Assembly: GCA_017621195.1 (NCBI GenBank)
Contig: JAGATO010000140.1
Coordinates: 1 to 5,741 of the forward strand
Direction: 5' to 3'
From: Bacillota bacterium
GTDB taxonomy: Bacteria; Bacillota; Clostridia; Peptostreptococcales; Anaerovoracaceae
Length of the DNA: 5,741 bases
Position 1 is the first letter of the stretch. The number at the start of each line of letters is the position of its first letter. Of the stretch, positions 1 to 5,672 are shown piece after piece. Position numbers and translations under genes: made by a program. The notes beneath the pieces are model-generated. The model had not been told where the DNA came from. It ran no database searches and was given only the letters and a program-made list of their open reading frames with translations.

Positions 1-243
1 ATCCCGATGCACCAGTTCGAGGTACCCATTCAAGCGGCCATCGGCCAGACGGTGATCGCCCGAGAAACCGTCCGGGCCTATCGTAAGGACGTTTTGGCCA
101 AGTGCTACGGCGGCGACATCTCCCGAAAGAGAAAGCTGCTGGAAAAGCAGAAGGAAGGAAAGAAGCGGATGCGCCAGTTCGGCACGGTGGAAGTGCCCCA
201 GGAGGCCTTTACCGCAGTTTTGAAATACGACGACAACAAATAG
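1..243 (+). CDS. lepA: Elongation factor 4 (LepA), C-terminal fragment
   Basis: This is the last 80 residues of LepA/EF4, the ribosome-associated GTPase of the translation-factor family; the gene starts outside the window. The open frame runs from base 1 (Ile-Pro-Met-His-Gln-Phe) to a TAG at 241-243, so the internal ATG at 7 is not a real start. What is visible is the LepA-specific C-terminal domain. It carries the core VPIQAAIG, the block RKDVLAKCYGGDISRKRKLL, the basic run EKQKEGKKRMRQ, and the closing VPQEAFTAVLK. These blocks are nearly invariant in the family and in EF4 contact the tRNA and peptidyl-transferase region. The GTPase domains are not in the window. hemW follows after 49 bases on the same strand, a pairing often seen in Firmicutes. 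Identification is secure. Confidence 0.96.
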   Translation: MPMHQFEVPIQAAIGQTVIARETVRAYRKDVLAKCYGGDISRKRKLLEKQKEGKKRMRQFGTVEVPQEAFTAVLKYDDNK

Positions 244-244
244 A

Positions 245-279
245 GCGAAAGGAGCTGATGATACAGCTCCTTCTTTCGC
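245..279 (+). promoter_or_regulatory. Hairpin in the lepA–hemW gap (possible attenuator or processing site)
   Basis: The arm 245-257 (GCGAAAGGAGCTG) pairs with 264-270 (CAGCTCC) plus 274-279 (TTTCGC). The loop is six bases (258-263) and bases 271-273 (TTC) bulge out. The inner 7-bp GC-rich stem followed by TTCTTT looks like a weak intrinsic terminator. The hairpin ends three bases before the hemW Shine-Dalgarno. The pairing is seen directly; a role in attenuation, mRNA processing or translation control is inference. Confidence 0.5.
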
Positions 280-296
280 ATTGGGAGGATTTATGA
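258..296 (+). CDS. Possible 12-residue leader peptide overlapping the hemW start
   Basis: This mini-ORF encodes MIQLLLSHWEDL and ends at TGA 294-296, overlapping the hemW ATG (293-295) as ATGA. A consensus Shine-Dalgarno AAAGGAG (248-254) precedes it, though the spacing to ATG is only three bases, shorter than ideal. The ATG lies in the loop of the 245-279 hairpin and the Shine-Dalgarno lies in its 5' arm, so folding would hide the ribosome site. The overlap is typical of translational coupling. The peptide is too short to recognise by homology, and the arrangement could be chance. Confidence 0.3.
   Translation: MIQLLLSHWEDL
283..289 (+). promoter_or_regulatory. Ribosome binding site deciding the hemW start
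   Basis: GGGAGGA lies four to five bases before ATG 293. An in-frame TTG at 281 would start within this element and has no Shine-Dalgarno of its own at a usable distance apart from sequence inside the hairpin. ATG 293 is therefore the better start. Confidence 0.75.
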
Positions 297-1456
297 GTCG
301 TACGCTGGGCATTTACATTCACATTCCGTTCTGCGTCAGAAAGTGCAATTACTGCGATTTCACATCTCTGGCAGGGGCGGATGAGGAGCTGAAACAAAGA
401 TATATCACGTGCTTATCGAAGCAGATTCAAATGGAAGGAAACGGCCGTCCGGTGGATTCGGTGTTCTTCGGCGGCGGTACGCCGTCGCTGCTGTCCCCGT
501 CGCAGCTGGGCTCGGTGATGGAGGCGCTCCGCAGGGAGTTCTCTCTGACGAAGGACTGCGAGATCACCGTGGAAGCCAATCCGGGAACGGTGACGGAAGA
601 GAGCCTGCGGGGGTATCAATCCCTGGGCATCAACCGGCTGTCCTTCGGCGTTCAGTCCATGGAAGATGAGATTCTGGAACGTTTGGGGCGGATCCACAGG
701 AGCGAAGATGCGGTGCGGTCGGTGGAGCTGACCAGGAGGGCGGGCTTCGACAATCTGAATCTGGATCTGATGTTCGGGATTCCGGGGCAGAGCCTGGACC
801 AGTGGACGTCCACGCTGGAAAAGATCACGAAGCTTTCGCCGGAACACATCTCCTTCTACAGCCTGCAGGTGGAGGAGGGGACGCCCATTTACAACGACAT
901 CAAATACGGGCGGCTGACTCCGCTGACCGATGAGGAGGACAGGGCCATGTACCACGCGGGGCTGGCTTATCTCAGGCAGCAGGGGTATGGGCAGTACGAA
1001 ATTTCCAACGGCGCAAAGCCGGGGCGGGAATGCCGCCACAACAGGAAATACTGGACCATGCAGGATTATGTCGGCTTTGGCCTGGCAGCTCACAGCTTTG
1101 TGGACGGTATCCGTTACAGCGCAGGCGACGACCTTCGCGCCTACATGGAAGCGCTGGAGGACAACAGGACTCCTCGGGAGTGGGTTCACGAGAACACGGT
1201 GGAGGAAACGGCGTCAGAATTTCTGTTCACGGGGCTTCGGCTGACGGAGGGCGTGGATCTGGAGGAGTTTCAGAGGCGGTTCGGCGCATCTCTGGAGGAG
1301 ATGTATCCGCAGTCCATGGACGAGCTGGAACGGTTTCGTCAACAGGGCTTCGTCGTCACGCGGGAGCAGCGCGGCCTCGGCCGCGGTTGCCGCAGAATGT
1401 ATCTGACAGAGCGCGGGATGGATATTTCCAACCGCATCATGGCTCTGTTCGTATAG
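293..1456 (+). CDS. hemW: Radical SAM heme chaperone HemW
   Basis: The 387-residue product has the normal HemW length of about 380. HemW is a cytosolic heme-binding radical SAM protein implicated in heme delivery, and it is often mis-annotated as oxygen-independent coproporphyrinogen oxidase (HemN). The N-terminus LGIYIHIPFC leads into the 4Fe-4S motif C14-x3-C18-x2-C21. The next residues are Asp-Phe, so the fourth cysteine of true HemN (CxxxCxxCxC) is absent, as expected of HemW. Further landmarks are GGGTPS (60-65, SAM-binding glycine motif), EANPGT (from 94), LSFGVQS, the NLDLMFGIPGQ segment, SFYSLQVEEGTP, and the HemW hallmark HNRKYW (249-254). The C-terminal third resembles the HemN C-terminal domain. 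ATG 293 is chosen over an in-frame TTG at 281 because of the GGGAGGA just upstream. hemW probably shares transcription with lepA, modulated by the hairpin between them. Codon use mixes GAG and GAA and favours G/C at third positions. Confidence 0.95.
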   Translation: MSRTLGIYIHIPFCVRKCNYCDFTSLAGADEELKQRYITCLSKQIQMEGNGRPVDSVFFGGGTPSLLSPSQLGSVMEALRREFSLTKDCEITVEANPGTVTEESLRGYQSLGINRLSFGVQSMEDEILERLGRIHRSEDAVRSVELTRRAGFDNLNLDLMFGIPGQSLDQWTSTLEKITKLSPEHISFYSLQVEEGTPIYNDIKYGRLTPLTDEEDRAMYHAGLAYLRQQGYGQYEISNGAKPGRECRHNRKYWTMQDYVGFGLAAHSFVDGIRYSAGDDLRAYMEALEDNRTPREWVHENTVEETASEFLFTGLRLTEGVDLEEFQRRFGASLEEMYPQSMDELERFRQQGFVVTREQRGLGRGCRRMYLTERGMDISNRIMALFV

Positions 1457-1475
1457 AGAGAAGGGAGATACCACG

Positions 1476-1595
1476 ATGAAAGAACGGGAAGATCGGATCG
1501 AAGAGCTGGCGTTGGAGCTGACGGGACAGTTCAGCGTGCTGGATACGCCGGAACTGGTCTACAAAACGGTTATGAATCTTTTGCAGCGGCGATAA
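1476..1595 (+). CDS. Small hypothetical protein, 39 residues
   Basis: An ATG-to-TAA frame begins 19 bases after the hemW stop and is preceded by AAGGGAGA (1461-1468), with about eight bases between GGGAG and the start. The product begins MKEREDRIEELALELTG and ends KTVMNLLQRR. It is charged and largely helix-forming, with no signal peptide, membrane segment or cysteine, and I recognise no family. Codon style (CTG, CGG, ACG, GAA/GAG mixture, G-rich third positions) matches hemW, which argues for a real gene in the same transcript. In many Clostridia this position holds hrcA, but nothing here resembles HrcA, although a shrunken remnant of some neighbour cannot be excluded. Function unknown. Confidence 0.6.
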   Translation: MKEREDRIEELALELTGQFSVLDTPELVYKTVMNLLQRR

Positions 1596-1734
1596 GAGGA
1601 GGGTAAGAGTTTCGGCTTGTGCCGGATATTTATGCAAAATATTTGGAATTATCTGAATGAAAAGATGAGAATTTGACGAAATGCGAATAAAAGATGGATA
1701 AAAACGGCTTTTTGTTCGCGAAATAGTAAATTGA
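1596..1734 (+). other. AT-rich intergenic region upstream of the mgl promoter
   Basis: No gene is supported between the small ORF and the binding-protein gene. This first half is A/T-rich with many A runs, suitable as an UP-element-like region for the promoter that follows. It also holds a short hairpin (1611-1626) and a weak imperfect inverted repeat (1683-1687 with 1715-1719). I see no tRNA, riboswitch or repeat here. Confidence 0.6.
1611..1630 (+). terminator. Weak candidate terminator after the hemW/small-ORF unit
   Basis: TTCGGC (1611-1616) pairs with GCCGGA (1621-1626) around a TTGT loop, giving six pairs including one G-U. The tract after it is only TATTTATG, a poor U run. It lies 16 bases after the small-ORF stop, where a terminator would be expected, but the stem is short. 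Confidence 0.3.
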
Positions 1735-1763
1735 TTGACAATTCAGCGGTACAATGTTAAAAT
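1735..1763 (+). promoter_or_regulatory. Sigma-A promoter of the mgl operon
   Basis: The -35 box is a perfect TTGACA (1735-1740). A 17-base spacer follows, then -10 TAAAAT (1758-1763, one mismatch to TATAAT). A TG at 1755-1756 with one base before the -10 makes it an extended -10. Transcription should start near 1769-1771. With AT-rich sequence upstream this should be a strong promoter, consistent with a binding-protein gene that needs high expression. Confidence 0.88.
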
Positions 1764-1768
1764 GTAAC

Positions 1769-1785
1769 TGAAATGAAACATTTCA
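1769..1785 (+). promoter_or_regulatory. Perfect 17-base palindrome at the transcription start, candidate operator
   Basis: TGAAATG-AAA-CATTTCA is a perfect 7+3+7 inverted repeat starting six bases after the -10 box, at the predicted +1. A repressor bound here would block RNA polymerase. It lacks the central CG of LacI/GalR and CcpA (cre) sites. TGAAA...TTTCA symmetry resembles some RpiR/MurR-type operators, but that is only an analogy. No regulator gene is in the window. Confidence 0.6.
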
Positions 1786-1913
1786 CATTCAAGGATATCG
1801 ATGGGGAGATGAAGTTCTGATTCTGGACAGGCGGATTCGAAAGCTGCCGCCGGAACGGAAGCGGAATCGAAATCGAAGCGTCGATACGAAAGTTAAGCGA
1901 GGAGAGGATTATC
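1786..1913 (+). other. 5' leader of the mgl transcript
   Basis: About 140 bases separate the predicted transcription start from the mglB ATG. GGCGG (1830-1834) can pair with CCGCC (1847-1851). The overlapping CCGC (1847-1850) can instead pair with GCGG (1861-1864), so the two folds exclude each other. I recognise no known riboswitch or T-box. The mglB Shine-Dalgarno is GAGGAGAGG (1899-1907). Confidence 0.45.
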
Positions 1914-2918
1914 ATGAAAATGAAGAAAATGCTGGCTATCTTACTGGCTTTCTGCATGCTGTTCGGTATGGCTGCCTGCGGCAATAGCGGTGAAAGCGAA
2001 GGAGAAGGCGAGACAGCCGAAACCAAGACCGTTGGTGTTTGCATCTACAAGTTCGACGATGCATTTATGACCACCTATCGTAACGCTCTGGAAGCTATTC
2101 TGAAGGAAAAAGGCTATGAAGTTACCGTCGTAGACGGAAACAACGACCAGGCGAAGCAGACCGAGCAGATCAACACCTTCATCACTCAGGGTGTGGACGC
2201 TCTGATCATCAACCCGGTTATGACTTCCGCAGCTGCTCAGATGATCGCTACCGTTAAGGAAGCTGACATCCCCACCGTTCTGATCAACAGAGAACCGACC
2301 GCTGACGAAATGGCAGTTTTCGAAAAGCTGGTTTACGTTGGTTGCGACGCTGCACAGTCCGGTACATACCAGGGCGAACTGATTCTGGAAACCGCTAACC
2401 AGGGCGACATCAATGGCGACGGTAAGATTTCCTACATCATGATTCAGGGAGACCCCGAAAACATCGATGCCAAGCTGAGAACTGAATACTCCGTAAAGGC
2501 TCTGACCGATGCCGGTAAGACCGTTGAAGAACTGGACCTGCAGAGAGGCGACTGGGACAGAAACAAGGGTCAGGAAATCGCTGCTAACGACCTGGCTAAG
2601 TTCGGCGACCAGATCGAAGTTGTATTCTGCAACAACGACGACATGGCAGTAGGTGCCCTGCAGTCCATCAAGGCTGCTGGCCGCGTTGTAGGCGAAGACA
2701 TCTACCTGGTAGGCGTTGACGCTCTGGCTGCTGCTCTGGATTGCGTAGCTGCCGGCGAAATGACCGGTACCGTTCTGAACGATGCTGAAGGTCAGGCTGC
2801 TAAGGCTGTTGAATGCATGGAAGGCCTGCTGGCTGGCGACACCTATGCTGCCGGCGAACAGTCCGTATACGTTGACTACGTAAAGGTTACTCCTGAAAAC
2901 GTTGGAGATTTCATGTAA
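1914..2918 (+). CDS. mglB: Galactose/glucose-binding lipoprotein of an ABC importer (MglB-like)
   Basis: The 334-residue product is the sugar-capturing component of the importer. Residues 1-21 form a lipoprotein signal peptide ending MAA-C22, followed by an acidic Gly/Glu/Ser linker (23-36), so the protein should be lipid-anchored outside the membrane. From residue 39 it follows E. coli MglB closely. IYKFDDAF (44-51) gives D49 and F51 (MglB D14, F16), INREP gives N125 (N91), and D185 and R189 match D154 and R158. W214 (W183), N241 (N211), D269 (D236) and N289 (N256) are also kept. The calcium loop DINGDGKIS (165-173) and E235 are present, with Ser in place of MglB Gln142. Pocket residue His152 is Asn (N183) here. 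A galactose/glucose ligand is likely, but the exact sugar is inferred. Glu codons are 26 GAA to 2 GAG, a bias consistent with high expression. The gene is first in the operon, behind a strong promoter and before a strong hairpin. Confidence 0.93.
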   Translation: MKMKKMLAILLAFCMLFGMAACGNSGESEGEGETAETKTVGVCIYKFDDAFMTTYRNALEAILKEKGYEVTVVDGNNDQAKQTEQINTFITQGVDALIINPVMTSAAAQMIATVKEADIPTVLINREPTADEMAVFEKLVYVGCDAAQSGTYQGELILETANQGDINGDGKISYIMIQGDPENIDAKLRTEYSVKALTDAGKTVEELDLQRGDWDRNKGQEIAANDLAKFGDQIEVVFCNNDDMAVGALQSIKAAGRVVGEDIYLVGVDALAAALDCVAAGEMTGTVLNDAEGQAAKAVECMEGLLAGDTYAAGEQSVYVDYVKVTPENVGDFM

Positions 2919-2946
2919 TTCATGAAACAATAAAGCTTTCGTAATT

Positions 2947-2988
2947 AAAAAAGAGGTGCGTGTGCACAAGCGCACGCACCTCTTTTTT
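2947..2988. terminator. Strong bidirectional-type terminator/stabilising hairpin between mglB and mglA
   Basis: Arms 2947-2965 and 2970-2988 pair over 19 bp with one G-U, around an ACAA tetraloop. The arms begin with six A and end with six T, so it reads as an intrinsic terminator on either strand. It sits 28 bases after the mglB stop and 99 bases before the mglA start. Partial termination plus 3'-end protection of the mglB message would give excess binding protein, a known pattern in binding-protein operons; the role here is inferred. Confidence 0.93.
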
Positions 2989-3002
2989 CGTAAGAGAAAG
3001 CT

Positions 3003-3038
3003 GCTGCCTTGAATAGTGCGATGTCTTTCTGAGGCAGC
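3003..3038 (+). promoter_or_regulatory. Stem-loop in the mglB–mglA spacer
   Basis: GCTGCCTT (3003-3010) pairs with GAGGCAGC (3031-3038), eight pairs including one G-U, around a 20-base loop. A smaller GGGC-AGAA-GCCC hairpin follows at 3049-3060. No T tract follows either, so they are not terminators. They may shape the leader of the read-through transcript. I found no convincing promoter in this spacer. Confidence 0.35.
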
Positions 3039-3072
3039 GTACTTGTCAGGGCAGAAGCCCGAGTAAAATATG

Positions 3073-3079
3073 AAGGGGG
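3073..3079 (+). promoter_or_regulatory. Ribosome binding site deciding the mglA GTG start
   Basis: AAGGGGG stands eight bases before GTG 3088. The in-frame ATG at 3070 lies upstream of this element and has no Shine-Dalgarno before it (its upstream bases are GCCCGAGTAAAAT), so translation most likely begins at GTG 3088. Confidence 0.75.
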
Positions 3080-3087
3080 CTACCACA

Positions 3088-4596
3088 GTGGCAGAATATC
3101 GCTTGGAAATGCGTGATGTTGTAAAGACATTCCCCGGCGTCAAAGCGCTGGATCACGCACAGCTGAAATTGCGCCCCGGTACCGTTCACGCCCTTATGGG
3201 TGAAAACGGCGCGGGAAAATCCACGCTGATGAAATGTATGTTTGGAATTTATTCCATGGATGAGGGTGAAGTCATCTATGAAGGAGAGAAGGTTCAGATT
3301 AAAGGTCCATTGGATGCGCTTCATCGCGGAATCGCCATGGTACACCAAGAGCTGCAGCCGATTCCGGAACGCAGCATCGGTGAAAATATCTACGTAGGAC
3401 GCTACCCCACGAAGCGGGTGGCAGGTATGCAGTTGGTCGATCATGCAAAAATGTATGAAGACGCTGCGAAAGTGTTAAAAGAAGTTCATTTGAATTTCGA
3501 TCCCAAGGCCAAGCTGGGAACGCTGAGCGTATCTCAGATGCAGCTGGTAGAAATTGCGAAAGCAGTGTCTGCGGATTGTAAGGTGCTGATTTTGGACGAA
3601 CCCACCTCCTCTCTGACCGCAGCGGAAGTAGAAGCGCTGTTTACTATCGTAGAAGAGTTGAGAAAGAAGGGCGTATCCATCGTGTACATCAGCCATAAGA
3701 TGGATGAAATCCTTCGCATTTCCGATGAAGTCACCATCATGCGTGACGGTCAGTACATCGGAACCTGGGATGCCAAGACTCTGACCACGGATATGATCAT
3801 CACCAAGATGGTAGGCCGTGAACTGACCGACCTGTATCCCAAGAGAGAGAACGTTCCGGGAGACGTGGTCTTCGAAGTTGAGGACTTTACTTCAATCAAT
3901 CCCAAGAGCTTCCGCGATGTCAGCTTCCAGGTCCGTAAAGGAGAAATTCTGGGCGTTGCCGGTCTGGTAGGTGCCCAGAGAACCGAATTGATGGAGGGCC
4001 TGTTTGGACTGCGCTGCCACAACAAAGGGAAGGTTACGTATCAGGGAAAAGAACTGAAGATCAACCGTCCGAAGGATGCCATCAAAAACGGTATCGCCAT
4101 GTTGACGGAAGACCGGCGCGCTACCGGTATTCTGGGCGTTCTGTCCATTGCTGACAACGTTTCTATCGCCAGCCTGAACCAATATGTGGACATGGGTATC
4201 GTTCTGAACGATAAAAAGATCGAAAAGCTGGTGCAGGACAATGTGGCAAAGCTGTCCATCAAGACGCCGTCTTCCAAGACACAGATCCAGTCTCTGTCCG
4301 GAGGAAATCAGCAGAAGGTATTGATCAGCCGATGGCTGGCCAACGATCCTGACGTCTTTATTCTGGATGAGCCTACCCGAGGAATCGACGTTGGTGCGAA
4401 ATACGAAATTTACTGCATCATCGCCGACCTGGCCAAGCAGGGTAAGAGTATTATCATGATCTCCTCCGAAATGGGTGAACTGATCGGCATGTCCGACCGC
4501 ATCATGGTTATGTGTGACGGGCGTGTGACCGGTTTTATCGACGGCGATAAGGCCAATCAGGAGAACATCATGGAACTGGCAACACGATTCGAATAG
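3088..4596 (+). CDS. mglA: Sugar ABC importer ATPase with two nucleotide-binding domains (MglA-like)
   Basis: This 502-residue cytoplasmic ATPase (E. coli MglA is 506) powers uptake through MglC. Domain 1 has Walker A GENGAGKST (38-46), the Q-loop segment VHQEL, a divergent signature LSVSQMQ (146-152), Walker B LILDEPTSSLT (D170, E171) and the H-loop YISHKMDEI. Domain 2 has a degenerate Walker A, GLVGAQRTE (292-300), lacking the GK[ST] lysine. It keeps a canonical signature LSGGNQQK (403-410) and Walker B FILDEPTRGIDVG (D427, E428). The divergent first signature and the broken second Walker A are normal for the MglA/RbsA/XylG family, not signs of damage. The start is set at GTG 3088 by the AAGGGGG upstream; ATG 3070 would add six residues. 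Expression probably depends on read-through of the 2947-2988 hairpin. mglC follows after 15 bases. Confidence 0.94.
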   Translation: MAEYRLEMRDVVKTFPGVKALDHAQLKLRPGTVHALMGENGAGKSTLMKCMFGIYSMDEGEVIYEGEKVQIKGPLDALHRGIAMVHQELQPIPERSIGENIYVGRYPTKRVAGMQLVDHAKMYEDAAKVLKEVHLNFDPKAKLGTLSVSQMQLVEIAKAVSADCKVLILDEPTSSLTAAEVEALFTIVEELRKKGVSIVYISHKMDEILRISDEVTIMRDGQYIGTWDAKTLTTDMIITKMVGRELTDLYPKRENVPGDVVFEVEDFTSINPKSFRDVSFQVRKGEILGVAGLVGAQRTELMEGLFGLRCHNKGKVTYQGKELKINRPKDAIKNGIAMLTEDRRATGILGVLSIADNVSIASLNQYVDMGIVLNDKKIEKLVQDNVAKLSIKTPSSKTQIQSLSGGNQQKVLISRWLANDPDVFILDEPTRGIDVGAKYEIYCIIADLAKQGKSIIMISSEMGELIGMSDRIMVMCDGRVTGFIDGDKANQENIMELATRFE

Positions 4597-4611
4597 GGAG
4601 GATTTCACTTC

Positions 4612-5607
4612 ATGAAAAACAATACCTTGAACGCAAAGAGCGTGAAAACTTTCATGTCCAACAACGCGATCATCATTCTGATCATGTTGCTGGCATTGGC
4701 CGTAGGCTGCACTACACAAAACTTCTTTACCATTCGTAATTTCAGAAATCTGCTGATCAACGTAGGCCCGAGATTTATCATCGCCTGCGGTGTTTCCGGC
4801 TGTCTGATCACCAAAGGTACCGACCTGTCCGCCGGTCGTATGGTAGGTCTGTCCGCCTGTCTGTCTGCGATTCTGCTGCAGAGAGCCGACTATGCGGATA
4901 AGCTGTTCCCCGGACTTCCGGAAATTCCGGTGTTCGGCGGCTTGCTGATCGTTTTGATCATCATGGCCATCTTCGGTGCCATCAACGGAAGCGTCATCGC
5001 TTTCCTGAAGGTTCCCCCGTTTATCGCGACGCTGGGTATGCAGACGATCGTATACGGTCTGTGCTCCGTCATTACGAACAACCAGCCTCTGGGCGGTTAT
5101 AAGTCCAGCTATAGCCAGGTAGCCAACGGTTCCATCGGACCGATTCCGTACCTCGCGATCTTCGCTGTCGTCATCGGACTTTTCATGTGGTTCTTGTATA
5201 ATAAGACGCGTCACGGAAAATACATGTACGCCATCGGCGGAAACGAACACGCGGCTGAGGTTGCCGGTGTCAACGTGGCCGCTACGCTGATCCGTATCTA
5301 CATTCTGGCAGCTGTTCTGTACGCTCTGGGCGGATTCCTGCTGGGAGCCAAGGCCGGCGGTGCTTCCACCGCTACCGGTTTCGGTTATGAACTGGAAGCT
5401 ATCGCAGCCTGCACCATCGGCGGCGTTTCTACGAACGGTGGTGTCGGTAAGATCAGCGGCGTACTGGTCGGCGTACTGGTATTCGAAACCCTGAAGATCT
5501 GTCTGCAGTTCCTGGGTGTTGACCCGGCTTACACCTTTATCGTACAGGGCCTGGTTACCATCGTAGCGGTTGCTCTGGACCTGCGCAAGTATCTGGCCAA
5601 GAAGTAA
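4612..5607 (+). CDS. mglC: Sugar ABC importer permease (MglC-like)
   Basis: The 331-residue integral membrane protein (E. coli MglC is 336) forms the translocation channel, probably as a dimer, and couples to MglA. After a short polar N-terminus, the first membrane segment spans about residues 19-35. Several more hydrophobic segments follow, in keeping with the 8-10 helices of the BPD_transp_2 family. Landmarks shared with MglC are ITKGTDLSAGRMVGL, PPFIATLGMQTIVYG, the cytoplasmic coupling region GKYMYAIGGNEHAAEVAGVNV, ELEAIAACTIGGVSTNGGVG and the terminal VALDLRKYLAKK. The Shine-Dalgarno GGGAGGA (4596-4602) begins on the last base of the mglA stop codon, so the two genes are cotranscribed and possibly translationally coupled. 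It is the last gene of the operon. An RbsC/XylH-type reading is possible by fold, but the TDLSAGR and AIAACTIGGVS blocks together with the mglB neighbour favour MglC. Confidence 0.93.
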   Translation: MKNNTLNAKSVKTFMSNNAIIILIMLLALAVGCTTQNFFTIRNFRNLLINVGPRFIIACGVSGCLITKGTDLSAGRMVGLSACLSAILLQRADYADKLFPGLPEIPVFGGLLIVLIIMAIFGAINGSVIAFLKVPPFIATLGMQTIVYGLCSVITNNQPLGGYKSSYSQVANGSIGPIPYLAIFAVVIGLFMWFLYNKTRHGKYMYAIGGNEHAAEVAGVNVAATLIRIYILAAVLYALGGFLLGAKAGGASTATGFGYELEAIAACTIGGVSTNGGVGKISGVLVGVLVFETLKICLQFLGVDPAYTFIVQGLVTIVAVALDLRKYLAKK

Positions 5608-5622
5608 TCTGCAAACACGCGA

Positions 5623-5654
5623 CCGGAGACCACTGCTGTGGTCTCCGGCTTTTT
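5623..5654 (+). terminator. Intrinsic terminator after mglC
   Basis: CCGGAGACCAC (5623-5633) pairs perfectly with GTGGTCTCCGG (5638-5648) around a TGCT loop, followed by C and TTTTT (5650-5654). This 11-bp GC-rich stem begins 15 bases after the mglC stop and should end the operon. Confidence 0.93.
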
Positions 5655-5672
5655 ACAGGTGAGGGAATGGAT

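Noticed and set aside
413..1189. Long open frame on the - strand (258 codons) opposite hemW.
   Set aside because: It mirrors the codon structure of hemW. Its product is low in recognisable motifs and it has no convincing ribosome site, while hemW on the + strand is unambiguous.
1673..1702. Second promoter-like pair upstream of mglB: TTGACG (1673-1678) and GATAAA (1697-1702).
   Set aside because: The -10 matches only four of six positions with an 18-base spacer, and the promoter at 1735-1763 is far better.
1683..1719. Imperfect inverted repeat GCGAA...TTCGC with an internal AAAAACGGCTTTTT as a terminator for the hemW unit.
   Set aside because: The pairing is broken and AT-rich, and it lies about 90 bases after the last stop codon. 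The evidence is too weak to list as a terminator.
1769..1785. Reading the palindrome as a CcpA cre site or a GalR/LacI operator.
   Set aside because: Both have a central CG-containing core. This repeat has an AAA centre and no CG, so the family assignment is left open.
3043..3069. Possible promoter before mglA: TTGTCA (3043-3048) and TAAAAT (3064-3069).
   Set aside because: The spacer is only 15 bases, and transcription would begin near 3076, within the mglA Shine-Dalgarno, so it could not serve the GTG 3088 start well.
1941..3143. 400-codon open frame on the - strand opposite mglB.
   Set aside because: It is a shadow produced by the strong codon bias of mglB. It also runs straight through the strong terminator hairpin and the spacer, and its product matches nothing.
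3961..3987. Loss of the Walker A lysine in the second ATPase domain as a possible inactivating mutation.
   Set aside because: A degenerate second Walker A (GLVGAxRT) is normal for MglA/RbsA-type double ATPases.
3892..5250. 452-codon open frame on the - strand opposite mglA/mglC.
   Set aside because: It spans the junction of two clear + strand genes and its product is His/Gln/Asp-rich without domains, typical of an antisense shadow.
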